Positions 12,916 through 26,719 are shown, counted from the first letter of the stretch. The stretch: DNA of 64,000 nt from Glandiceps talaboti (GCF_964340395.1 NC_135564.1:16035957-16099956); one strand, 5' to 3'. Notes: generated from the sequence alone by a model not told the origin. A program made the numbers and translations.

Positions 12916-15900
12916 TTCCTTGGCCCTCCCCTTGTAATTATTGAAGGCTCCCTTACTGTACACAATTACCCCATGTTGATATTTAAATCAAGAGGAAGGA
13001 GAATAACGAGTAGAACTCTAACAATTTCTTTTAAAAGTAGGCATAAAGAATGAAGTATAAATAGCTGCTACTTAAAACATGAGTATCGTAAAATTTGCCA
13101 TTTTACACAATACATTCCACATTAAAACATTTCAGTGTGTCTTGCCAAGTGGAAATTTATCAAGCATTTATCCTTTTTATATTAATATGTCACGTATGTC
13201 ACGTTTGTAGTGGTTTTGTACATAATCTATTTTTATCTTGTTCATCAAAAGTTTCCCCTTCAGTGCTATTTCATTGATGTCTGGGGACCATAAAGAAATT
13301 GCTGTCCAACCCATCGTTATGAATGGTCATGTCAATAATATTTTATTGTTCATTTTCAAAGGGATGAATTTCATGTCTAGGAGTGCTACTTGAAAAAACA
13401 GAGACGCGGCACTAGTCTTCGTTATATCTTGTTTGTTTTCACGAATAAACGTGACTTGTGTTTGTAGGAAAATATACTTACATCAGTTATTGATTTATTT
13501 TATTTGTTTACTTAAATTGCACTGACAGTAACCAAACTATAATAACAAAAAGAACACATCGAGATAGTCGAGACCATGCACATTAAAAAATACTATTAAC
13601 TGACAAACTGTAATATAGACAAAGACTATTGATGAAAAACGATGAACAAGCAGGTGCAACGTACCTCTTCTCGTGTCGAAACTACATCAAAATATGTCTG
13701 AAATAATTTATTTAAATGGCTTTACGATGATACAGATAAATAATAAAATTACTGTCGATAACACATTGAGCAATCTTACAATCACGACAGTTACATACTG
13801 AAATCCAATACAAAATTCAAAAATCTCCAGAGGTTCAAAAGTATCTAAACATTTCTAGAATTCTGAAATGAAATGTGTACATTAAAATGACAGTGTCGTT
13901 AAGATGTGTAGCCATGTTTATTACTTTCACCGTGTATGATTTACGATATCATAATCAAACGACATCTTCCAACGTCATAAAGCGACAGTCAGATCGGTTT
14001 CATATTTTTACATTCGGTATAAAATATGCAATCCGTGGCAATTATTTACGTGTTAATACCAGTTTTTTAAGCTTTAAAGTACAATAAAGTAAATCACCCC
14101 AATAAGCAAAAAATTTTTTTTCAGCATGTCGAGAAACAGTGGTGATCTTTTGTTTATGAAGTAATTTACTAGTGTTGAATTAGCAGTATATTCGACGCCG
14201 TTGAATTGCAAAGTCAATTAACCTGTCTAATCAAGCATAAATGTAGGCAATCTAAACTTTGCCACCTAATTCTCATCAACAGCTGTCGCAATGGTACACA
14301 TGTCGTAAAATCCAATCACCAGGTTGTCTGACCTTACACTGATGTGTCGAACCTGGGAAATGAGAATTGTGTTATATTACAGAGGGAAGATTATTTTCCG
14401 ATTTGAGCCCTTTCCCTCAGCATATACCTTTTACCCTTATTGGTAATAAGGAATTTGTCTTTTTTTTGCCACCGTTCTCTTTCAATTCCTATTTGTGATA
14501 ATACCTCCGTAGTGCATTATTGCGACATCTGTCAATTATGCTATGGCCTCTATTTTACATTTGTATTTTCTCCATAGTGAATAGTCTTTAATGACTGAAC
14601 TTTGATTCGCATTTAAAAACTGTGTCATATTTGAATATGTACTGTTGAGATATTGATGACATTTATATCACAAACTATCTCTTAATATTATAAATATATA
14701 GTATTATTGTAACCAGCTTAGTGTTTACCAGAAATAATTATTCATATATTTATGGTGGGTATAGATGTTGAAATTTGAAAATGGGATTCCAAAGTAAATC
14801 CATATAACAGAGAAATTGTAGTATATTTCACATGGCAATGTATATGTGATGTATAATGTATGTATGCACGTGGGCATTATTCGGAATTTCTACATTCCAT
14901 TAATGTCTCAGATAGCAAATATGATTTTAAATGCTTGTTGTTCATACGACTTTGTATTTTGTTCCTAAATTGATAAAAACATAAATGCATCAAAATGATC
15001 ATTTTAATTTGGGTCAAACCTTATAAGCTAAATATAATGAACAATTTCAATCTTGCTTTTTAGTCAAAAAAGAACATCGTGTGAAGAACCTATCATGTTC
15101 ATTATTTTTCTTTGAAGGTCACACTTACTCATATATATTCACATTGCATTCATAACGGATATAGTGTAATAGATTGCCAAACGTTACTTGAAATGGTTTC
15201 TATTGACTTATTTCGACTATCAAAATTGTCGTTTCCGTGAAGTGTATGATGCTCTTCTAGTATCATCAAAGACACATGTAGAGTCGTAATCATATATCTT
15301 CTATCACGTTGATAATCGTGATCAAATAACAAAACACAGGATGCTTTGCTCAAATTCTTTTGGGTTGCCATGGATACCAAATCGTATCGGACACAAGGGG
15401 GTAAGGGACTAAGTTAAATAACTTCCCGGTTTGCAATTTTCAATAACCCCCAGATTCAGAGTAAATTAAATTTGACTGGCAAAGCACCTGGTGCGTTTTA
15501 GTGCAAATTAGGAACAGAGAATGACAGTTAGAAATTCACGTCGAAGCACAAAAACTGATCTTGTTATTGCCGTTTGAAGTGGAGACGAGAAAACGGTTTT
15601 AAACAAATAAAAGTTTTTTTTTACGAGAAACAGCGAACCCCCCCCCCCTCCACTGTCTGTGCGAGAAATAACGAGATTGACAACCTTCAACGTTAAAAGA
15701 AATTCTGACACCAGTTGCTCAGTAACCATGGATAGATTATTTAATTATTAACAATATCAAAATATTCCTTTTTAAGGCACCTTATTTTTTCTAGATAATG
15801 TAGACTGTTGAAGAATTAAATACAACATCTAAACTGAATGTTTTCCGCGAGGACAGAGGAAACTTTTTTCAGTGATTTCCTACAAACATTGTCTGTAAGT

Positions 15901-16172
15901 GATATTATAATTGCAATGAAGGATTAAACGCATAATTATGCGAATGTTTGTTTATACGTACGTATACACCGCAAGCTTTACAGGAAATGTGTACTATCTT
16001 ATCATCATATCAAAATATAGTTATTAGGAAAATATTATGTATGCATGTGAATTAATCATTAGCATTCATGTCATGTTTACTAAAACATAAGCATTTCTGG
16101 TGATTCTGTGATGAAGATGCGTACCAACATTCATTAGAATCTGTACTGTGGTGTGTTGTTTTCAGATTTCGT
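12916..16172. other. gene-free sequence
   Basis: AT-rich DNA with short chance open frames on both strands. A C-rich run occurs at about 15636-15652. I recognise no exon or mobile element. Confidence 0.5.
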
Positions 16173-16200
16173 ACAGACAGACAGACAGACAGACAGACAC
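16173..16200. repeat. (ACAG)n microsatellite
   Basis: Seven near-perfect ACAG/CAGA units. Confidence 0.95.
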
Positions 16201-18980
16201 AAATCTTACGCTCGCAATTAAAAATTTTATGAAAGAAACTGAAATCTAAATCAGAATACATGTTGTGCTAGACGTTTATTAGTACATTTATTAACATTTA
16301 TTTAGAAAAGTGCAAAGACAATTGCAAGAAACGTAATTTGATAACATGCACATCACCAGCCCTTTGACATTAATCTAAAAGAAGGGATCTCAATGAATAT
16401 TCTCAATATTGTATTACATATGAAAACTTGGCCATGACATTTCATCATGCCTGATTCTGCAGTGGCTGTCAAAAACAACCCTGTCCAAATCACAGAAACT
16501 CATACAAAATGTATAACGTTGCATACGTAGGAAGTATTAGATCCACTGGCATGGAAAACCCCAAGCCGCATGTGTGAAAAAAAGACCGAGGATTTGCCCC
16601 GATTTCTTTGGGGAAGGATATGCCAATCTACATTTCCGGCAAGCTGTTTGATAAAATTCAAATTCTTTTCACTGTCGTTTTTGATGCACTTGAAAAGGCG
16701 TCAATGAAATGTTTTCACGCTTATGTCTGGCTATGTCCATGGCTTACTTTCGTTTTGCTAATTGCTTTTTATCATGAATAAACCAAAGATGTTTTCTGAA
16801 AAGGAAAATATTTGTATCGCCTTAGTATGCTTAGTCTAAGTCCGATTCGATTTCTCTCAGATAGTTCATATGGTGACAGGGCATCAATCGGCATCTACCG
16901 ACGTTTCAACAAAGTTAAAGCTGATACTAGTAAAGAGGAAACCCCTCTTTATTTGATGGGTGATAGATGTAGATGTCATTACAGTTTATTAGAGATTTTT
17001 TGTAACTTAAGAACTTTGACGCCAAGTCACTACAGCAAAATATCTAGCAACATTTGGTAACTACATTTGACAACGAATAAGTCACGTTTCAGATACATCA
17101 TTACAAAGGCATAACTCAGCGATGAATGCAATATTGTATCGATAAACCCCCATTTTTTAAAACAGAGTTGTCAGGATTAAATCACAACATAGGAAATGTG
17201 AATGAATGTACTAAAAAATTAAGCACTATTCATTCGAGTACTTTATTAACAAATTTGTAGTGATCGGTTCTGAATTACCAATATTAAGATGATACATACA
17301 TGTAGTTATGTAATATATGGAGTGAAAATTTTCTAAATTCTGAATATTCAAATCACACGCTAAGAAAGGTTCAGCGTGATTTTAATGGCTGTATAATAAT
17401 TTGTATATATGCAATATGTCACTATACCTGGTGAATTTCAAATATCAATCTACTCAACACACAGCTGCTGTACACTAAAACGCTATAAATACCATCTTTA
17501 AGATATCGATGAAGTCAGCGTACATTTACTTAAGTTACCAACAATAGATCTCCATTTGCTCTAAAAACATGTACTCTACTATTGCTTGCATCGCATACCC
17601 AACCCCACCACTCACAGTAAAGTGGTGTGAACATTCCATAATCATTGATATTAATTTCTCGTGATATTGCTTAATGGCTTTTTGGCTGGTACCTATTCAC
17701 AACCTTAGCATTCAGTGTCATGTCATATATATACAATGTGAACTGTACCAGATTTGTAACAGAAATTGGGTCTTTAAAAATTATTATGATTGACAACAAT
17801 GAATTTCGATCACCACAGTGCTACCATTTTTTATCATTCTACTTGATTTAACTCTTTCGATAAAGAGACGACAGTTTAATGTAGTATACATATATTGCAT
17901 GGTTATACGTGAGAGACTTTGTGCTTTAGGTGAAATTTTGCTTTACGTTAGGTAGTTTACACAACAGTTATTGCATATTTGATGAGTAATATCTTTGAAG
18001 GTCATTGCACATCTAAATATAACCAGTCATGTATTGTTTGGCGCCTAAATGATAATGTAAACATTATATGGAATATCAGTCACTGTACACGTATATCTAT
18101 CTTTCAAATCTATATAATTAAGTTGCTTTGTATTTTTTTATGTAGTATCATATAGATTCATGACCAGTGAATAATACACCTGATAAAACATGTAAACTTA
18201 ACTATTCAAATAAGGTCAGTATATATTATATACATAATGCTGGCTTAAGACCCAGATTATATATAGACCCTTTTTTATTAAAAGATCTCTGTATCAGACT
18301 CATAATTATCTTACACCAGGCACACATTAACAATGCTTCTTTGTATTACAAGCCTTTTCATCGTACTGAGGCTGCATAAGTTATTTAGACAACACAGTCG
18401 GATTCTGGGGAAAGCTATGTTCTTCATTATTCATCAGATGTACCACACAAAAGACGGATTTGATATCGGATATTAGATATCACACAATATATAATGAAAA
18501 GATATTAGCAATTGGCACAATGTTCAGTGACGTCACCATCATATCTTGTGATAAATCCATTCCCGTGTATATTTCAAAAGCCAGAGGTATTATAGAAGAA
18601 TCTCATAGAAATTTACATAGTCTTGTGCACGTGTTTTAATCTAGGTTATGTATGTCAGAAATATTAGTTTCGAGTACATTCTTGATGTATAGTATGCATT
18701 CAGGTATGGATTTCGCTGTTATTGATTTTACTATATTTTGTAGTGTCCCCCGAGATGGAAAATCACAGATGTGTCCACGTAGATAATACAAAGAAAGGGC
18801 ATGCCCATTTGAAAGGAATAGTCCAGCCAGGTTTATTTCTGATAGTTATAGCAACACACAATAGACACCTCAGGGGCCAAGGGGTAGATGGATATTTTAG
18901 GCACACATCACTAAAGAGCATGTGCACAACTGAAAACAAACACTTAATGAGTTGATGCACAACGTCATTGTTATTGTTAA
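16201..18980. other. gene-free sequence
   Basis: I find nothing I can support as a gene. The longest frames are about 80 codons, lack family resemblance, and in places overlap one another on opposite strands (for example 18722-18960). Confidence 0.5.
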
Positions 18981-19080
18981 TAAGATTGCAGACAGTTTCA
19001 TTGCGATAGCTGACAAGATTGTGGACAGTTTCACTGATGGTTAACTAGTTTATGGACACTTTCATTTTGTTGAAACTGGC
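18981..19080. repeat. three-unit minisatellite, about 34 bp
   Basis: Three diverged units share 'AAGATTGCAGACAGTTTCA', 'AAGATTGTGGACAGTTTCA' and 'AGTTTATGGACACTTTCA'. The GGACACTTT of the third unit has its reverse complement (AAAGTGTCC) about 50 bases further on, so a weak stem is possible. Confidence 0.6.
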
Positions 19081-20669
19081 CTGTTAACTAGCCTTGAGAC
19101 CAAAGTGTCCTGATAACGAAAATCAGAGACATCTTTGCCACAATGGCGATGAGACGAAGGGAAGAATAATTGTCTTTATCAACATACATAATGATGTTTA
19201 TCACCTCAGTAATTTATATAACATTTTACTTTGAAACCCTGTAGAGAAGCTCTACTGCACTTGAGATGTATTCAGACGTTTTGGATATTTCCAGCAGTGA
19301 CGTGGTTTATGATAAAACCACTTGTGCTGACATCTTACTTACCACAATCGTTTTGTTGTGACACTCTTTGCATATGTATTTTTGTAGTGTATTTGTATAG
19401 CGTACATATGTACAATTAATATATTACATGGCATACCCAATGTTTTACAGCAATAACATCTTCAAATATAACTTCAAATAAGATCATCCAATTGCATTTT
19501 TCTAATCTATGATTGTCGTCATCTGGCACGAGGGAGATCACAATTAAGCTAACTACTTGCAAAATGTATCACTGTCTGTTTTACAAGGGAATCTGTTGGG
19601 ATTCTCCGTGTATGGTGATCACCTCAAAACATAGCACTCAAGAATTCGCTTTCTATTTTCTAATGCAATTTGTAAGCAATCCAGCGTCAATTCCCATGTG
19701 TAGTATTAAAACTTGCTTTATATGAATAACAACCTCCGATGTGTTAATAATCACGGGTATTGGCAGGTTATCGTAGACAGAATAGTTGATAATGACATTT
19801 CAGATGAATATGTGCACACAATATTTTAACTAATGAAGGTGGCTATAGCCAGTATGTGAAATTATCTGTGTCTTTCATGAATTTTCGTTTGCAATTTAGA
19901 TTACTGATGATCAACAAAAAGAAAGTTATTGAATACTTCCTCATCATCTTCCTCAAAGTAGATACTTTGGGTTTGCTCATTTCGTTGAATCGTTGAATGT
20001 TGTTGTATGCACAACAAAGTCTATTTTGCACCAAAGCCGAGAGTGAAGGGTCTCATTGGAATGTATTGCTTTAAATAATGAGTTGTACTCCTTTCTCCAA
20101 TTTTGATAGCGACACATGAACACAAAATTTACATGTGTCAGACTTAGGTAAGATGAGCGAGTGTTAACGATGAAGTTTGCGATCCTCAACTCATGTTTAG
20201 TCACAGCCAGACACTTGTCAAGAATATCAATGCTTAGCCAACATCTCATCTAGAGAGGGAAACATGCATGTAGGGAACACCAGTAAATACAGGAAAGAGG
20301 GAAGGCTAGGCTATATATGCACGCCATGGGGTATGTGAATTATACACTCATCATCAGTTCATCAATTCAACTTGTTCAATTGTATGATTGGTGAGCATAT
20401 AGGGACCGCCTGCAATTACAGGGAAGGTCAGAAAATACAGGCAGGAGCGGTTGGGGGGACTATGTACACACCCACCCCTTCTTTGTGAGGTGTGTAACTA
20501 TACCCGTATATATATCTCTTATTTAACTTGTAGAATTCTATGTTGTGAATTAAGATCATCAGAAGGAATGTAGAATATTTTATTTGAAGAGCCACTTTTG
20601 GCCTGATGCATATGGAAAATCTTAATTGATGTTTGTGTAAATGTAAGATCCACATCAAACATTTGAAAC
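19081..20669. other. gene-free spacer
   Basis: No coding or RNA gene recognised. Minus-strand open frames at 19843-20249 overlap one another in different frames and have no family signature. Confidence 0.5.
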
Positions 20670-20700
<31 letters not shown>

Positions 20701-20888
20701 TGTACCGTACGCATGTATGTATGTATGTATGTATGTATGTACGTACGTACGTACGTACGTACGTATGTATGTACGTACGTCTGTGTCTGTATGTGTCTGT
20801 GTATGCATGTATGCATGTATGCATGCATGCATGTATGTATGTATGTATGTATGTATGTATGTATGTATGTATGTATGTATGTATGTGT
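20670..20888. repeat. (TATG)n array with a (TACG)n CpG-rich core
   Basis: The outer parts are TATG units. At 20739-20780 the unit becomes GTAC/TACG, which is self-complementary and CpG-containing, then CTGT, then CATG. Five overlapping open frames across it on both strands are repeat artefacts. Confidence 0.97.
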
Positions 20889-21944
20889 GACTGGTATATA
20901 CTGATATATCTTGATGACAGTATTCAAAAGCTCACGGATACTTCAAAAATGTTTTTTTAAGCAATATTTTGAATAATGTAGTAATCAATCTTCTGCACCG
21001 GTGACTATGCGTGTCAATACCTATATTTCTAGTAAATAGTATCAAACTCGTAGAATAGAGTGCTCGATGCTTGGGTAAGCAGGGCGGGAATAATATTTCT
21101 ATGTGTTTTCTTAGAACTATTGTAGCTGACTATAGTATGCCACAAGAAATTATTTCCATTGATCATACATGACAGGGTGTGTTGGAATAGTTTTCATATG
21201 GCCATACTTCAATTCACGTTCACACCTAAATCAAGGCTACTGTTAGGACTCCAGGCTGCCAATTCTCTCATTTTTTATAGAAATAGTAAAGTCGTATTAT
21301 ATACAACACACTGAACAAGTTTGAGTTCTAGTCAACTATTTTGTTGGGGAGGGGGTCATAACTTGTCTTTTTCATCTAGTTTGTACGGCTCCTCGCCGAT
21401 TCTGCCCTAAAATGGTTTGTATTTCTAAGTAAATAACATGACACGTGGTGTTTTTGATGTAATTGTATTGCCTTCTCCTGTGATATAATGCGCTTGTGAC
21501 TCACAGAATCGATTTAAACTGTAAGAAAACGTTTATGTTGACACAAAGATTACCATCACCAAAACCAGACAATTGTGTCACACTGTACGGAAAATATGAC
21601 AATTCGTGATATATTATGGCTGCCATGTTGGAAAATAACCGTCATGTTGAATTTGTAACTACCCAAATCAGATGGACTAAGAAAAAAAATCATTTAAAAT
21701 GCTATCTGTTTCACAAGATGGTAGTCTGATTCTCATTGGTTATCATTTTTATTCTTATTATTTATGTTTATTTCATACAAAAAATATCCATATAAAATAC
21801 GTTGCCTGAAACTATTATAACTTTCAATATTATGTAGTAGATTTATCATAACAACTCTACATGGGCACATTACCCCACAAGTGGCATGTCTCAATAGACC
21901 CGCCGGGCCGAATGTTGTGAAATACAACGTTGTATTTTGATAGA
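20889..21944. other. gene-free spacer
   Basis: Ordinary AT-rich sequence between a microsatellite and a SINE. No exon-like frame was recognised. Confidence 0.5.
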
Positions 21945-22100
21945 ATATGCCAGAACATAATGGGTGGATGGTTACCTTGGAGGTTCGAGCCTCGCTTGGA
22001 CAAGATTTGAGCCACGATTATGCTCATTGCACCGAGCTGTAAAATTAGGGACCTATCTGGTAGGATAGAAGTTGCATTGTGAATACTTTGATCCTATGCG
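21945..22100 (+). mobile_element. tRNA-derived SINE, 5' part
   Basis: The clearest pol III signal is GGAGGTTCGAGCCTCGC at 21979-21995, a good match to the B box. It is followed by a body shared with the elements at 26165 and 47315: 'GCTCATTGCACCGA', 'AGGGACCTATCTGGTAGGAT', 'TTGCATTGTGAATACTTTGA' and 'ATCCTATG'. The copy breaks off at about 22100, where family-A repeat sequence begins, so its 3' half is missing. The A box is not obvious. Confidence 0.75.
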
Positions 22101-22107
22101 AAAGAAA

Positions 22108-22330
22108 ATATGGATTATATACCTTGGTGGTTGTACGTCACGGCAACCCGTTTCTACGTCACAGATTCTGTACAAAATGTGAGTCAAAACGTTTCAAATC
22201 GCCATTATTTTTCCAAACAATAAAATTATGCCTATATAATAATAATATTATTCCCTAATTTTTGGAAAATATTTGTGACCTTAGGTCACTTGCATTTTCC
22301 TTGGCTGAACGAAGAAAATATTAAGGAATA
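22108..22330 (+). repeat. dispersed repeat, family A, copy 2
   Basis: Blocks match the copy at 2484-2805 in order: AAAATATGGATTATATACC, TACGTCACAGATTCTG, GAGTCAAAACGTT, CGCCATTATTTTTCCA and TTTTCCTTGGCTGAACGAA. It starts within a few bases of the break in the SINE on its left, so it may have inserted into that SINE. I did not find the SINE's missing 3' half on the other side. Confidence 0.65.
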
Positions 22331-22883
22331 ATATCTAAATATCGTTGTAGTTATGAAAGTGGTGTGGTGTACACCATGTAGACGTACGTCATTAGAGTAA
22401 CTACGTATAGGGAGTGCACCTTAACACTGTGATAGGTCTACACTTATAGATATAAACAACATGCAAATGCGGACAGAACGGAGCATACTAAAAAGATAAA
22501 ATGATTATGACTTATTTGAAAAGATGTTATCTATAAACTAAACTAGGATTCAACATAAATCTTACACAGCAAAAGCGATAAATTATGCGATATGATGAAG
22601 GGACATAATTCCATCAAACTAAGAGTGTCTATATAATGCATTATGAATTTAAAGTACAGAGTAAAATATTGACGTGACTTTTTATTCCCCTTTGGTAGGT
22701 TCTTCCTTCTCCCAAACAATAAAGTGGCCATGTGATATGGATGAGTAATTGTTATTCAATTTGGATCTTTATTGCAAATATTACAAAAATAACCTTATGT
22801 TTCTTCTCCTTGAAATAAAAAAAAGTTAAATAAAGTAGACGATGTATGTCCCTGTTTGTAACTCTAAGGTTTGTTTGTTACTG
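22331..22883. other. gene-free spacer
   Basis: AT-rich sequence with no recognisable feature before the next CATA array. Confidence 0.5.
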
Positions 22884-23096
22884 TACACACACACATACAC
22901 ACATACACACACATACATACATACATACATACATACATACATACATACATACATACATACATACATACATACATACATACACACACACATACCTACATAG
23001 CGTGCGTACGTGTGTGCGTGCGTGCGTGCGTACGTACGTACATACATACATACATACATACATACATACATACATACATACATACATACATACATA
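22884..23096. repeat. (CACA)/(CATA)n array with CGTG/CGTA core
   Basis: Two CATA blocks flank a CpG-rich core (about 23001-23040) of CGTG and CGTA units. Open frames on both strands, up to 121 codons, are translations of the array. Confidence 0.97.
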
Positions 23097-24439
23097 GAAA
23101 GTGAACGCAGGTAATCAGTACATAACCTCCAGTCTACATATGCATGTGATGCTTCCTTATATGTCGAAACACCACCAAGCATAAATAGCACAAATATGTT
23201 ATTTGTGTTTACATGTGATTTCTCATTACGTAAATCACTTCCTGTACGTCCAATAACAAACTCTTTACATATGTATTGTTTTATAAAGATGCATTTGGGC
23301 TACTTGTTTTCAAAGATATTTTTATTTCATGTTGAAAATGATTGTAAAAAGTTGTTTTATTAATTAAATTCAAAATATGTACCACGTTTTCACACATATT
23401 ACCAGTTTATTCAGTGCCTCGAGGTGTCTATTAATTACTACTAGTAAGAATTATACATTGTATCGATTGCAAGACACGTTTTGTGATTCCTCGACCCCCT
23501 CGTCCGTCGTAAATAAAGTTGCAGACAAAGCTCTTGCTATTAATCACGAATATATTAGTAAAAATATGTACTGCATAGGACACGGTTTGGTATAAATGAA
23601 AGAAGATCACAAAAGGTGACCACAAAGTATTCGTTATTTTCTAACATTGTATACCTACTTCATATTTGCCATATGACATTTGGTTTGCTCATTAAAATGT
23701 TTTGAGTGAATTGAATTTTGTTCCAGGATTCGTCTTGCACTCACAAAGGCTGCTACATCTGCACGTACGGTATATGTTCTTGCTGTCACTCACATACTTG
23801 CACCCTTCAATAACATTAAAATACCTTTTTATCATGCAACACGGTTGAAAGCCTGATACCAAGACTTTCTACATAGTACCGAGCCAATAGAGAGCTTGCA
23901 AACCCGCCATGTTGAATGTTGCATCAGGGGAAATGTGATAATAAATACTAATCAATTAGTATTGTAAACAATGTTGATACATTGTTTGTAACCACAAATA
24001 ATCAATTCACAGTCACCCTGACCATTGTGGGGGGGTTGATTTTATCAGTAGCTACAGATTAGGTATTACGATAACCACAGATAATCCCATATTCCTTTGC
24101 TGTCTGGATTGCAAGTTCCGTATTATGAGGACACAATAATAACAGGTTGTAATTAACCTTTACCGTCAAATATAACTGTCTGTAACTCAAAACAATCCTA
24201 TAAAATTTCAGCTGATGTAGAAATGTGCTAAATGTGCAACTGTTCCTGTTGTTACTACAAAAATGCTGCAGGACGTATTTTAATCTGGGTGAATGTCCTA
24301 CACGACAACTAGATTAAACTAAGCCTAGTGTAATGTTAGTATTGAATCTTGCTTATGATCGCCTTTTCTCTTAGTTGGAATAATTGGGCTCCCCTTGACA
24401 TTTGCTATACATATACATATACTATGTCATTGTTAATAT
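23097..24439. other. gene-free spacer with small imperfect palindromes
   Basis: Two adjacent imperfect hairpins lie at about 23944-23991: an AATACTAAT/ATTAGTATT arm pair, then TTGTAAACAATG with CATTGTTTGTAA. No exon or transposon was recognised. Small hairpins like this are common in AT-rich DNA. Confidence 0.4.
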
Positions 24440-24454
24440 AATACATACATACAT

Positions 24455-24491
<37 letters not shown>

Positions 24492-24522
24492 AACACACAC
24501 AAACACACGCGCGCGCGCGCGG
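24440..24522. repeat. (CATA)n-(CA)n-(CG)n compound microsatellite
   Basis: CATA units change to CA dinucleotides with AAAC interruptions, ending in a run of alternating C and G at 24507-24521. The alternating purine-pyrimidine end could adopt Z-DNA. Confidence 0.96.
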
Positions 24523-26164
24523 ACACAAACACCAAATGACACAGGTGGCCACTGTAACCTCGCTACAGTGAAATATACTCCAAAATGATTAATAATTGCA
24601 CTAAACTATTGCCTAACTATCCCGTTTCGTCTGTTGATTTGTTGTAAGAAAGCAACTAGTTTACTATTATTTGATATCTCTGGCCTTTATGTTTAGTAAG
24701 TAGAATACTACAGGTACTTTTTCATGTACAACAAAGATGTCCTCAAACAGCTTGCACCACTTTATTTTCGCAGCCAATACAGCGCATATACTTCTTATTT
24801 GTTGTACTAATTTATGGTAATTAATATTGAAAGCCATTGGTTCATCTTTCACATCATTGTATATCATGCCACATGTGTCACGCGCGGTCAAAGCACAGAA
24901 ACTTCAATTGGAAATTTGATGCCATGAAAGTTGTGTTTAGTTCAACTCATTCTCAATAATTTAGCTTCATTTCTGTCGACGATTACCAGAGAACACGTAC
25001 TATGTCTAAATAAGTTATGAAATAATCAAACTTTGTCGAAACGGTAAATACAATGATGATATTTCCCGTACCCCCATCTGCGAAGTTTAAAATAATGTCA
25101 TATGGTACAAAAATGCAATGATTTATTATTTTTTTCATGGTCCCCTCAGTTGGTCTTCTCTATTGATGAACGATTACGCACGTTCTATCAGCTAGTTTAC
25201 ACAGACATAAACTAAATCTATTATGACAACATGTTGATATAAACGTGTAAGCTGTTAATTGATGGTCCTGTAATTACATTCACTCGGGGGTATCTCTGAT
25301 CATGCTGATAGGGAGTCTTTCTCAAGTGGTGGCACATTGAACCTCATTTAGTGTTTACACTAGCTTGCATATATACACAGCGTGATAGTACACATGTATA
25401 ATTAACCAAGACACCGCTGTCACCCACTTGTGTGTAATCACATATACATAGCTTTAGATTGAGGTTTGCTGACAGCTAACTGCTTGCCGTGGTAGCATAC
25501 TGTTTCAATAATTCTAAGGTAACATAGTCATTATGGTTTTAAAAATAGTTTCCGTCATATACACAATAAACTATTTGTAGTCACAAAAAAGTAATCGATG
25601 CACAAAATGTTTAGTCACTTTAGAAGGGGCTAGAGACTACTATTGTTGAAAATAGATGCCATGGCTGCTGGGAAAAGTCTCAAGTGATGTTATTTAACTC
25701 AATTCACAGGATTCAATTACACGATTTCACAAGATACGCTTACATTATACGATCTATTGATGTTTGTGTAAATCGGATCAGATTTCGATCAAGCGTACGT
25801 CAAACACTTCTAACGTTGTCGAAAATGAACTGATAATCTGTTTCCTCAAGTAACAGACTACAGTTTATCCGCTCTATTCTCTGTACTGTTCTGTACGAGG
25901 TTAACTAAGCTAAGAAGTATTGCAAAGCTATTAAAGGAGTATTTCAAGGCTTAAATCAAGCTAAGGAGTATTTCAAGGCTTCATACTTGTGACTTGATAA
26001 TAACAATTGCACCGTGTGTTTGACACTTTTTTTATTGACAACGCGAATTAGGCTAGCTCGTTCCCTTAACATATGTGCAGCACTTTTGAATATTTGTAAA
26101 ATATAGGATGAAATGAAATAAATGTTAACAGTTAAATGTTAACACATTTTCTGTCAGTGAATTA
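24523..26164. other. gene-free spacer with a 29-bp duplication
   Basis: A direct tandem duplication lies at about 25934-25981, where AAGGAGTATTTCAAGGCTT occurs twice separated by ten bases. Otherwise no gene or mobile element was recognised. Confidence 0.5.
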
Positions 26165-26405
26165 TGCAGATCACTTGGCACTACACTAATTGGGGACCTG
26201 GCAGGATAGAGATCGCAATGTGAGTTAATGATTTAATCCCATGTGCTTATAGAGGCTGCAATGGATTGTATGCTCCCAGGGAGTCGAGGAAGTAAAGGGC
26301 CGTTATGCCGCTATAGATCCATGTCAGGTGTAACATTGCAAAGCGCTTTTCAGCATATGGTGGGGAAGCGCTACATAAAAACCAACATTATTAGCATTAC
26401 TATTA
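26165..26405 (+). mobile_element. SINE, body and 3' end (5' truncated)
   Basis: This shares 'GGGGACCTGGCAGGATAGAG', 'CGCAATGTGAGTTAA' and 'CCCATGTGCTTATAGAGGC' with the other two copies. It then shows the classic SINE 3' region: AAGGGCCGTTATGCCGCTATA, then GCAAAGCGCTTTTCAGCATA, then GGGGAAGCGCTACATAAA, and a short ATTATTAG-type tail. The tRNA-like head with the B box is absent. A block just upstream at 26137-26180 recurs at about 28408-28450. Confidence 0.8.
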
Positions 26406-26719
26406 AGAGACAAAAATAAATATTTAGTATATGAGTTGTATATTAAACAAGTCTTTTTGGAAGACTCATGACCATTTATATAATGTACATAAAATTAACA
26501 TTGAGATAGCTAGTTTATCTCAAACAACTGAGTGCAGCTATAGCTAGTTACTTTTAAAAGGAATGCAAGAGAATTTTATATGAGTCTCTCTCTCTGTCTT
26601 CAAATGTAAAGCCTCTGGGCTACCTTAATTTGAAGAGGTTGCAAAATATGAGGTACATATGCATTAATATGTAGTTATCATATGTCACCTTTGTGACAGG
26701 ATTGAATGACATTGGTTTT
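26406..26719. other. gene-free spacer
   Basis: Ordinary AT-rich sequence with a short TCTC run at 26584-26597. No feature was recognised. Confidence 0.5.

Noticed and set aside
22826-23191. 121-codon minus-strand frame rich in MYVC
   Set aside because: Tetranucleotide array translation with no unique domain.
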